Origin: Rhizophagus clarus
Lineage: Eukaryota; Glomeromycota; Glomeromycetes; Glomerales; Glomeraceae
Direction: 5' to 3'
DNA length: 64,000 nucleotides
NCBI GenBank assembly: GCA_015698045.1
Contig: BLAL01000013.1
Span: forward strand, 868,001 to 932,000
This document shows positions 48,676-58,924 of this stretch, one piece after another. Within the stretch, counting starts at the first letter, position 1. Every line of letters starts with the position of its first letter. A model generated the notes under the pieces. That model was given only the letters and a program-made list of their open reading frames with translations, was not told the origin of the DNA and did not search any database. The position numbers were made by a program, and so were the translations under genes.

Positions 48676-49667
48676 CGAGAACCGAAAAATTGAATTTGCG
48701 TGGCCTAATAAAAAGAACTTAGATGTAATTATTAAGGTAAATAAAATAAAAAAATTATCAACTTTCTAAAAATTCTTACAATCGATCCAGTTGTATTTAG
48801 CAAGCTATAGCTGATAGTTAGTCAAAATACGTTACGCTTGAAAAAATCATGTGATCTAATATTTAATTTAATTGGGTAAGGCTTGCCTTGGAAAAAAATT
48901 ACGTGAAGAAAAATATTCTTTGCATTTATTGAGGGGATTAATCAGTAATGTTTCGTCCCAGATTACTGAAATTAATTGCACGGGAGTGACGAAATAATGT
49001 TGGAATATCAAACTAGAATTTCAGAAATTAATAAACTGATCCATATAAGTAAAAATGCTATCCTTATTTACGTCTTATGTGTTGCTGATTGCTTGCTGTC
49101 TCTTCAATTCTATGACCTTAATATTCAAATTTAGCTAAATTTTATCTCTATTATTAATATTTTACACGTTTATTATTTATTAATGAATTAATCATTATTA
49201 AACTTAATTTAAAAGTTACAAAATTTCAAGTTTTCTCATAACTATATTAACGATGCAACTTAAAATTATAAAAATATTATTGATTCACAACAACGAATCA
49301 TGTGGTCAAGGAAAATGTGACATATTTACTTGAGACCAGGTCGAAAAGATAAAATAAAATTTAAAAGGCCTTCAATGAGACATTGCAAAATTTATGATAT
49401 AATCGATAAGATCATCACCTTGCATGATCGACATCCATTCCAATAAAATTTTGAAAACAACCATAACCAAATTAATTTCTTGATTTAATTTTTGTAAATA
49501 GATAAAAATAGATAGTCAAATTATTTAATTCAGATGGATCGACATAGTTCCGTCATAATGCAGATCCGATGAACTTGATCGACCATTACGTAAAAACAGC
49601 GCCTTTGTACAACATGTCACAAACAAAAGGCTTATAATTAAAACATTTACGCACCAGAAAAAAAATT

Positions 49668-49701
<34 letters not shown>
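48676..49701. promoter_or_regulatory. Upstream region of the F-box gene
   Basis: AT-rich intergenic DNA with no gene. The last 35 bases before the ATG at 49702 are a T-run followed directly by an A-run, so the 5' leader would be A-rich. Confidence 0.45.
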
Positions 49702-51213
49702 ATGTCGAAATTATATAGAGATATTCTTTATCTGATATTCGAAGAATTACAATATGACAAAGTGACACTTGTTTCATGTCTTATGGTTAATAAAATCTGG
49801 TGTGAAATAGCTGTTTCAATTTTATGGAAAAATCCTTGGGAAGACCTAACTCATGAGGGAGAAATATTACTATTAAACGTAATCGTTTCACATTTATTAT
49901 CACCTGATAACACAAGAATAAACAACACAAATAGTTTTTTTAGTTTTTTTACAAATTCATATAAGAAACCTTTATTTAATTATGTTAGATTTTGCAAACA
50001 TTTAAATTTAGAAACAATCGAAGATATATTTTATACTCATGCTCAATATAAAGATCTTAGAAATGATATACTCAGTCTTTTTATTAATGAAAATGCAGAA
50101 TATACACACCTTTATATGCGTGAATATTATGATTATCATCACTTTCCTGGAGCTGAACAGTGTTTTTCAAAAATTAAATTCCTTCGATGTGATGCTACAG
50201 TAAATGATAATAATTTAGCTATATTAACAAAAATGTGTAAATCAATTAAAGAATTGGAATTTTTTATTTACAAGCGTGACAACAATTATGGAATTTCTAG
50301 GTTAATTGAAAACCAAGAAAGTTTAAATAGTATTAGTTTTCTAAATAGGTATTCTCCTAATGATGGTCTATTTCGTAAAACCCTTGAAAATTCGTTGATC
50401 AAACATGCAAATACTATACACCATTTTTATATATGTGGACAACTTGAAACACAAGTTCTAGAATCTTTTGTAAATTTAAAAACGTTGAAATTAAAAGGCG
50501 AATGGCACGATTTTTACAAATGGAACTATGTAGAAAACTTATCTTTACCTTCCTTACAAATTTTACACGCTATTAATATTAATAACGAAAGTTTGATAAG
50601 TTTGATTAAAAATTCTGGTGGGAATCTTATTGAAATAAGTATTACTTATTCCGTTCCTTATTCCATTTCCTATCCTGATATAGATATCATTAGAGAAATT
50701 ATTCAAGCTATTTATCAAAGTTGTCCAAACCTTACATACCTTGAATTACCTTATAAAAATGGTAATGTTTTAAATTTAGAGGAATTATTGATTATGTGTC
50801 AAAATTTAAAAGTATTAGGAATTTGTTATCATACTGAATATGAGTTTATGGATTGGGATAGTTTATTCAGCATGTTGGCTACATCATCACCAATTAGTTT
50901 ACGCAAATTTATATTTATCTTTCCTGTTAATAGACCCGAATTGGAATCTTTAAAATTATTTTTTGATAATTGGGAAGGCAGACATTCTATGTCTTTAATT
51001 ATTAATATAGAAGGAGATTATAATCAAAATGAACAATTAAATGATTTATTAGGAAAATATAAAGAAAAAGGAGTAATTAAAGAGTTTATTCGTTATACTT
51101 ATAATGATGATGATTTAATAGAAAGTAAGGCAAAAGAGTTTATTAAAGATCTTAAGGACAAAACGGCTAAGATTTTTGACAAATTTAAAAAAATGTTTAA
51201 TTACAGTAATTAA
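49702..51213 (+). CDS. F-box protein with leucine-rich C-terminal region (503 aa)
   Basis: Intronless frame with the ATG directly after an A-run. Residues 1-47 form an F-box: LYRDILYLIFEELQY, then SCLMVNKIWCEIAVSILW and NPW, as expected for a SKP1-binding motif. The rest carries irregular leucine-rich repeats (KFLRCDATVNDNNLAILTKM, LVNLKTLKLKG-like text, CPNLTYLELPY, CQNLKVLGI), probably the substrate-recognition part. The role is therefore an SCF ubiquitin-ligase adaptor. These genes are numerous in this type of genome, and the substrate cannot be inferred. No breaks are seen, and the Lys-rich C-terminus ends normally at TAA. Confidence 0.85.
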   Translation: MSKLYRDILYLIFEELQYDKVTLVSCLMVNKIWCEIAVSILWKNPWEDLTHEGEILLLNVIVSHLLSPDNTRINNTNSFFSFFTNSYKKPLFNYVRFCKHLNLETIEDIFYTHAQYKDLRNDILSLFINENAEYTHLYMREYYDYHHFPGAEQCFSKIKFLRCDATVNDNNLAILTKMCKSIKELEFFIYKRDNNYGISRLIENQESLNSISFLNRYSPNDGLFRKTLENSLIKHANTIHHFYICGQLETQVLESFVNLKTLKLKGEWHDFYKWNYVENLSLPSLQILHAININNESLISLIKNSGGNLIEISITYSVPYSISYPDIDIIREIIQAIYQSCPNLTYLELPYKNGNVLNLEELLIMCQNLKVLGICYHTEYEFMDWDSLFSMLATSSPISLRKFIFIFPVNRPELESLKLFFDNWEGRHSMSLIINIEGDYNQNEQLNDLLGKYKEKGVIKEFIRYTYNDDDLIESKAKEFIKDLKDKTAKIFDKFKKMFNYSN

Positions 51214-51883
51214 ATCCTTATATATATATATATTTATACATTTTTGTAATTCTTTTACATATTAAATAAAACGCCAACAAGCAAGTATAGTTATTAGTTA
51301 TTATACATTGTGAAATTACTTATAAATCTCTTAAATAATAAAGTTAACGTCCATCTTAGTTAAAGATTAAGTAGGCAAGAAACTGAATAACAAGTAAAGA
51401 AATTTAAGTCGTTAAATTTCTTTTTTAAAAAAAAAATATTTAGATCTGAAATTTGTAAATTTACAAAGTAAAAAAAAAATAAAAAGACTAAAACTAAATA
51501 ATCAATAAAGATAATATGTGAATGTAACGTGTCGATGTACCAAAAAATTTAAATTCCAAACTTCTTTCTATTTAAATACCACAATATAACACAATCTTCT
51601 TAAGTAGCATTGAATTCATTTCAATTTACTTGGTACAATACCAATTTTTTCCAGTTAAAAACTTTTTTGTGACGTTCTTTTAAAGGACTTGATTCTCCCT
51701 TAACATTTATCTAATTATAAGAGAAGTGATTCGTTAAGAGTATCTGTCACTGTTTATAAATTCAGCCGCACGTTCATATGATTAATATGTTCCATCATCT
51801 CGTTAACAGAAGAATTAATTATTGATATTATTGATCGTAATTGATCAAAAAGTCAAAAAATATAATATTTTTTATTAATATAT

Positions 51884-52560
51884 TTATTTACTTAGAATAC
51901 TGACATGAGGCATTTCTTCGTGTATTCTGAGTGTAGTATTTATTGGAGTTTTGAATGAAGCTTTTTCAAATTTATCAACATTATAAGATGGACCTTTATA
52001 TTTAGTTGGCTCAGCAATGCAAAAAATAAATTGCTTCTTCTCGAAATCTATCATCATCTCCTGCAAACTATATTATTCTTTTTTTTTCGGTACAAAAATT
52101 TAAGGAATACATTTTCTTACCAATATTAAAGGAGGTAAATTGTATAAGTTTCAACTAATATTGGACTAACATATGGTATGCTTAGAACTATATTAATTAC
52201 GTACAATTGTAATCTTCCATCAGGCTTACCAAAAGAAAAATATCAAATTTTGGGACCAAGATTTTGTTTCTTTATCCTTTCTGTGATGGCAGCATCTTTT
52301 TCTTTATATTCTTTACTAACTTGAGATTCTGCGTGATATGTAGTACCACTTCCCTTCATATTGGACACGCATACGTATAGCAAGACCAAGAGCCATGCCT
52401 AAACCAACATCAGCATTATCACACAATATTTTTTGGATTTAGAGGTTCAAATCCCGCATCTTTTGAAGATGTAAATAGCAGCTAATGCATCTTGTAATGC
52501 AGCAGGAAATTGATTTGAGGTGCAAACCAACAATTGATTATTATATAAGAAAATTTCATT
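51884..52560 (-). pseudogene. Unidentified decayed gene
   Basis: Minus-strand fragments read, from high coordinate down, LQDALAAIYTS then KDAGFEPLNPKNI, NADVGLGMALGLAIRMRV, an ESQVSKEYKEKDAAITERI stretch, and after a likely intron KGPSYNVDKFEKASFKTPI (51884-52066). Frame changes separate the first four. The text is strongly protein-like, but I do not recognise the family. The bases between 51214 and 51883 hold no gene. Confidence 0.45.
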
Positions 52561-52835
52561 AATATATTAAAAAATGATTGGAAATTTCATTCTTTCAAGG
52601 TTTTGATTTATCTAAAATTCTTACATTTGTTATTTTAGCAAAAGAACTCGTAATATAATGATGAGTTTCTAGTATATTATATTTGTAATAAGCTCCACCA
52701 TGTAAATATAAATAGTTTTTCTAATTTCTCTTTTTTCCTATTCATTATTATGAGCTTGAATCCATTCAGTAATAATTCTATCATCTTTCAAATATATTTA
52801 TTGTCCGAGGACATTTTACAGTAGAATTCACCCTA

Positions 52836-53345
52836 TGCAATGTTTGTCTGTCCGCACACGTGATCAATGATCTGCACAGTACGGTAACACTGTATAGTTA
52901 GTTGAAAGTAACGAAAAAATTTAAAAAGCTATTTAAGCTAGTTGTTTAATTGAGCATCTCATGTTTCACTCCATATTTCTATATACAAACTATAATTATT
53001 CCATGAACCCGTAGAATATCCATCAAAATTACTAAAGAAAAAGCTTTAATAGTTATTAAAGATCTAATACTAATTCACGAAATTTGAGTTAAATCTGATT
53101 AACAGAACCGAAAAGAAATGAATTTATATATAAGCATCTAACTGGACATTGTTAGAACGTTAAGTAAAACTTGGAAAAGAAGCAGCAGAACAGAAGCCAT
53201 TGAATTACAAAATATTAGTTAATGAAAAATAGATTAGGGCTTAATTTCATAGTACCAAGTATTAATTCTTCTAGTAATTTGTAAATTATAATGTACAATG
53301 TTCGTGTGTTCGTACACGCGATCAATTATTGGTCGGCACGGAACT
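52836..53345. repeat. Diverged direct repeat pair
   Basis: Segments at about 52836-52895 and 53292-53347 share the pattern CAATGTT.GT.TGT.CG.ACACG.GATCAAT.AT and GCAC.G.A. They may be ends of an element or related regulatory blocks; nothing else between them is recognised. Confidence 0.4.
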
Positions 53346-53989
53346 ACACTTGGTAATAGGAAATTATATCATGTACTTTGTTTTTAACGTATCGTTTAGG
53401 ATAATATAGATTTAAGATATTTCATTTATAAGTAATTCTAATCACATAAAATTAAGTGGCTTATACTAAAAACATAACACTTGCGTTAAAACATGTAAAA
53501 TATTCAAAGCTGTGAAGCCCGTTTCGGACCTTCTAATGGTCCCCGTCACTAGTACTATATAAAAATGGATTTTTCGATGTAACATTTTAATAAAAAAAAA
53601 AAAAAAAAATGCTAAAAGGCATTTAAGATTATTTTAGCAAAAAAAAAAAAAAAATCGTTTTTTATTAATCGTTTTGACAAAAATAATATAAACACTATTT
53701 ATATTAATACTTTTCTATTGGTAGTTCTAATAAAAAATAATTTTATTGATCATTTTTGTTATTTGTTTTTAATATTAATACAAACCGATTTAACATTTTA
53801 ATTACTTTACAACCGATAAATGAGTACCATCATAGGGGACGAAGACCCCTAAATATTTATTTATTTATATAAATGGAGAGAGAGATGGTCAATACAATTA
53901 CAGGTGTGTGTTAGTATTAAAAGATACATGTAAAACAGCGTAGCTTACTCATTGTATTCTAACTAAGCTAATGCCCGGCCCATCTCTCT

Positions 53990-54560
53990 TTAAGGAAAAA
54001 GAAATCTAGGAAAACCTAAATTTCAAGAAAAACTAAAACGGAAAGGTAACTCTACCACTAAAACTAAAAAAAAAGAAAAATCCTAAAGGTTAGTAGTACG
54101 GGAAGACAATAAAAACTACAACATTTTTGTTATAGAAAAAATAGAATCAAACATTCCCTACGCTAGAACTAACTACTTTTCCTACCACTATACTCTGAAA
54201 CAACTCCTTTAAAACCGTAACCAAACTCTTGAGGCCCGCTAAACATCTGCACATCAAGTTGGAACGGTAGATCACGTGACTTGATAGTTGAACCAGCTGG
54301 CTTATTCTTGCCTTTAGCATTTCGTCGTGTCCGGTTCGAGGAACCCTTCTTACCTTGGACGAAGATGTATTACCCTTCTTCTTCTTTTGTGCTTGGAAGA
54401 AAAGATGAGTCCAACGGTAATCCTGGCCGACTAAGTTGAAACGTGACTCAAGGCGTTCTTCAGATCATCATAGGTTTCGAAAGTACGCTATCAACTTATT
54501 CTTTCCACCTTGCTTTATTATTTTGTACGACTTAAAGTCAAAGTCAGGGAAGAACGCATA
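53990..54560 (-). pseudogene. Second relic of the retroelement-type ORF
   Basis: Read on the minus strand from about 54560, a frame with FETYDDLKNALSHVS is followed by stretches rich in Lys, Arg and Ser (KHKRRRR-like), the same order (TYEDLK motif, then basic tail) as the relic at 4400-5171. Stops and frame changes are frequent. The GC content is above that of the flanks. The bases 53346-53989 contain A-runs and no gene. Confidence 0.5.
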
Positions 54561-55666
54561 TTCTAATCAATATAATACGTACGACATCGTCACATGATTT
54601 AATAAGTACACTCCTCGTGTTCATCCCTTAGTTATATGATGCTTATCTTTTTACTATAACCATTATAACCATGAACTTTTTTATTCTTGTTCGCAAAATT
54701 TATTTCACAAATTTTACAATAAGAATAAACTGTTACTACCCGAAAAAAAAAAAAATGTGGTTTACCTACGATTTTTTTGAACTGAAACATGTTGAATTTG
54801 TAGAACGATATCACTTTCACTTTCACATATTGTGGAATTAATTTCGTTAATTGATTTCATAATCAGAAAATATAGATAGTGAACTTATCATTCTAATAGC
54901 GAAAAAGGAAAGTGTTTGAGTTTTTTAATAACATCGTGTGAGAATTATTTTCGAATTCATGTGGAAAAATTTTGAATGTTCATGTAGATCGTTGTAGAAT
55001 TCTATAAATTGGTAAATTAATAAAAACATAACCAGAAAATTATGCGGCTAATTTTATCATATATACTTAATATGTAAATTTAATAATTAATAATTATAAA
55101 ACTGGGTGCACAAATAGGTTCAACCAGTTTTTTAAAACCGACTTGAAACGGGTCAAACCGGTTGGACCCGTTTTAGATTCGGTTAGAAGGCTTAGGTTCA
55201 GGAATTTGGGTAACTTCAGGAATAGTAGTATGGTATAAAGTGTTCCCAATATCTGCAAAATGATAAAATCAACCGGCTTATGATCACGGCTCAGCCATGA
55301 TCGGTAAACTCGAGAAAGTTAGGCCGTGGCTGATATCCGTCAATCGTCATTTTGATCGATAGTATTAACGGAAAATTTAATATTGTCATCTTTAATACTT
55401 ATAATCGCGATCTAAAATCGATTTTTAATGACATTATTTGAATTAATTATAATTAATAGGAAATGATAATTAAAGAATAGTGATAATATAAATGAATAAA
55501 TATACTAAATATTATGTAAGTCATTTTTATATTTTGTTAGTTTATTTAAAAACATTTACATTTTAAACCTGAAAATTAATGAATAAATTTTTAAATAAAT
55601 TGCGCTATCCAAATATATCCAAATCCGAAAAAGATATATAATATGTATGAAATGGAGGAAAAAGTG

Positions 55667-55697
<31 letters not shown>

Positions 55698-55785
55698 TGG
55701 AAAACACAATTATATTCACAAAATCTTTACGTTAAAGTGATTATACTATTTGTATACATTTTATATATTTATCCTTCCTATATAA
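54561..55785. other. Intergenic region without recognised genes
   Basis: AT-rich DNA. A segment near 55105-55185 carries inverted/direct copies of AACCGGTT/GACCCGTTTT-like words, and one near 55265-55350 is GC-richer (CCGGCTTATGATCACGGC). A T-run followed by an A-run lies at 55666-55693. Confidence 0.45.
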
Positions 55786-56081
55786 CCCTATAAAAAATAA
55801 GTGTCCAGATAATGTCCAGAAAATGTCCGGAAAAAAATTCTAAAATATTGTCCGGAAATTCTGGACACTGTGTGTCCGGAAACTGTTCCGAAAACACTGC
55901 ATTTTCGGGATATTAGGAATTTGTCCTGAAATTGTCCGGAAATGTATTTTCGTAAAATTTTGCCACAAAAGATGATCAATGGATGATAGATGATCATCAT
56001 TATTCCTTAACCCAAAATTTTTATATCATAGATATATAGTATTTTTGCCTGCTCTGCAATTTTAATTAGTACGACAGAAAA
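55786..56081. mobile_element. Half copy of the Harbinger-like element, abutting a gene
   Basis: These 296 bases are the reverse complement of 3598-3889, about 95% identical by eye, from the CCCTATAAAAAATAA terminus (preceded by TAA) to an abrupt break after CGACAGAAAA. Beyond 56081 the sequence is unrelated to the full element and within 20 bases becomes the coding region starting at 56102. The other half of the element is missing. Confidence 0.85.
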
Positions 56082-56101
56082 CTCATAAGAATAAATGGGG
56101 A

Positions 56102-58765
56102 ATGATAATTGATTTTGATGGTAATGTATTGGACAAAACATATTTTAAGTTAGCACCATACATACTTAATTTAAAATTAAATATTAATAGAGAAAAAGGA
56201 TTTATCATATTTGATGATATTACATATGAATTAACAACAACTGTTATATCATGGCAACAGTATAGAATTGAACCTAATGGGAAATTTACGAATTTAACTA
56301 GTGGAAATTTTGAATTAAATTCATTTGATGATTATCAATGGCTTAGAATGCGTACAGTAGAACCAATGATGTCAACAGTTAATGAAGGTTACGCTTATGT
56401 ATATGTACTTACGTCGCCAAAAATAGATGGTTATGGCCTGGCTAATGATCTATTGTTTGTCGCTGTACTAATAAATTATAACAAATCGGAATCAGCCACT
56501 GTTTTACTTTATCACAGTCAATCACAATTTGTATCAGAATTTACTACATCATTGTTTTGTAACATTGAATATGTGGGAGTTGGTCAATATTGTACTCTTT
56601 TAAATCTTGCCTATAATTCGCTTAATTATTCTACTTTGAGAGTTAACTTCTTATCATCTGGATCAGTTGTTTTATTTAATAGTAGTATAATCTCCGGTAC
56701 ACAAGATTTAAATACTATAAATACATTGGTGGATTTGATGGGCTTACCATATGGCGGTTTTTTAGAAATAATTCCTAAGCCATTGGAGGATGGTGGACTG
56801 ATTATTTACTTTAATATTTTCAGTGAAAACAGTACAATAGATCGAAAGTATTCGCAAACGTTTTCACAAAGTTACAATAACATTCTCGCTATTTGGAATT
56901 ATTTTTTAATATTGCCAAATAATACTCTTCTGTTACCAGATTCTAGTTCTGATAATAATACTTGGTCATTAAAAGCGATTGACGTACCTAAATATATAGA
57001 TAGAGACAAAGGATATTTTAATACAAATATCAACTCTACATTCCCTAAAATTAATGATTATTTAAAATTTTCAGATATTAAAAATATTTCAATCAATTTT
57101 TATGTTCCAGTAATATTATCAAATGGTAAATTATCAATATATTATCAATTGAATGATCAAAGAAACATTTTACGTCAATCAACTTCTTGCATTAGTACAA
57201 CCGCAAAATGTACTTTGGCGAATAATGATACAATGGTTATTGTAACAGTGCTTGATAGTGTTTTGAGTAAATCAGGTGGAAATTATTTTATTAAAGTTGA
57301 CAATAATTTTGTTAAAGATAGAGTTCATGAAGAACCTTTGTTGGGTATAAAAGAAAATATTTGGAAATTTACAATTGAAGATAGCAAATCGCCATATTAC
57401 ATAATTAGTTCAATATCTGGCTTGCTTAGATTAAATTTGGAGGGAACTGATGAAATTGCACGATATACAAATGATAATCGAACCAAATTTTTTAATGGTT
57501 TATTAGATGAATTGGCTGATGTAATTTTAATACCAAGAGATCGTCTCAGCAAAGACAGTAAAGAACAAACTGATCCTGATTCAAAACTTCTTTTGTTTTC
57601 TATAAAAATTAGTGAAGTTAAGGATCATGATGAAAAAGATGCTAATACTACTATGTATGATTTAAACAATATGATGGCAAATAGTGATCAAACTTTTATT
57701 GTACAAGGTGATCATACTAAGTATTTGGATTCTACCTTTGGTTTTAAACCTAAACGTAAGTTATTATAAATTATCTATCAATTTGATCAATAAAATTTAA
57801 TAATATAAGGTAACTAATAAATTGTTATTTTTAGCAAATTATTGGGAAGAATATAAATTTAAATTATTAGGTGCACTTTTGGCTATAATAATCTTGGTCA
57901 TTCTTTACTTCCTTGCTCGTTTACGTTCAAAAAATAAAAGAAAAGAAGTATGTTTAATCTAAAAGTTTTGTATATATTTTTTTATTTTCTTATTTTTTTT
58001 TAAAAAAAATTAATTAAAATTTTAGGGTCGTAATTTTGCTATTTTTCAATTTGCCTTGATTATTTTTGATTTTGTCATGGATATTCTTTTTATAACAAAT
58101 AATGCTAATGATTTCCCTAAACTTTATACTCCAAGGTAAATATAAATATATCATACATATTCAATGTACTTGTCATAATTATATAAACAAGAAAGATTAA
58201 TTATTACTTTTTAATAAATAGTTTAATATTCTTTACACTTCCAATAGCATCAAATACAATATTAGCATTTCTGTTAATTACAAAAGAAAATGCGAAGTCG
58301 AAATTTTCTGAATGGTTTGAGAAGAATACTAAACTTGCAAGTGCATTTACAATATTAGCAGGGGCTGATATTGAAATATTAAGTCTTTTACATTCAAATT
58401 TAGCTGGATTTGAAGTTTTTAACGCTCCACTTTCTGAGTCTGCCAAACATAAAATATTTTGGGGTTCCCTTTTAAATATTTTTATTGAAGATGTTCCACA
58501 ATTAATCATTCAGGTATTATAAATTTAAAGTTTTTTTTTTAAAATATATCTGTCACCGCTAAATTTTTTTTTTTTTTTAAATTAAAAAAAATAATAGATC
58601 CTATATAGAAACTATTCGATAAAGTATGATATTATTCCAATTTTAAATTTAATCTCTTCAGCAATAAACCTTACAGTTAATATAGTGGGACGTTTATACC
58701 AAGCTATAAGAAACATTCAAAATAGAAATAAACTTAATACAAATGTATCAGACGATAATCTTTAA
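56102..58765 (+). CDS. Large extracellular-domain membrane protein, 5' end probably truncated (778 aa from first ATG)
   Basis: My five-exon model, 56102-57755, 57835-57947, 58026-58135, 58222-58513 and 58598-58765, keeps phase and gives 778 codons. Residues 1-550 are a beta-rich, Asn/Thr/Ser-rich domain with many N-glycosylation-type sites, followed by a transmembrane helix (about 562-582, LLGALLAIIILVILYFLARL). After a basic KNKRKE turn there are two or three further hydrophobic segments and a charged C-terminus. No signal peptide is present at the chosen ATG, although the domain looks secreted. The frame continues upstream (AAATGGGGA) to the break of a transposon fragment at 56081, so the original 5' part, including the signal sequence, has probably been lost. 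I do not recognise a named family. Confidence 0.7.
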
Positions 58766-58924
58766 CAATACTGATAGTTTTTATGTACAGATTATTGAAT
58801 ATGTATGTTTCTTTTAAAAGTGTTATATATAAAAAATTGTAAATTATTTGCATAAATTTATAAATTTTAAAATTTATACTCAAAAATCACCTTGCAAAAA
58901 TAAAAAATTGAATTCTATAATGAT

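Noticed and set aside
49586-49777. Minus-strand frame overlapping the start of the F-box gene
   Set aside because: It runs through a T/A homopolymer and is antisense to a clear F-box coding region.
58204-58509. 101-codon minus-strand frame
   Set aside because: It is antisense to exon 4 of the membrane-protein gene, whose splice phases fit on the plus strand.
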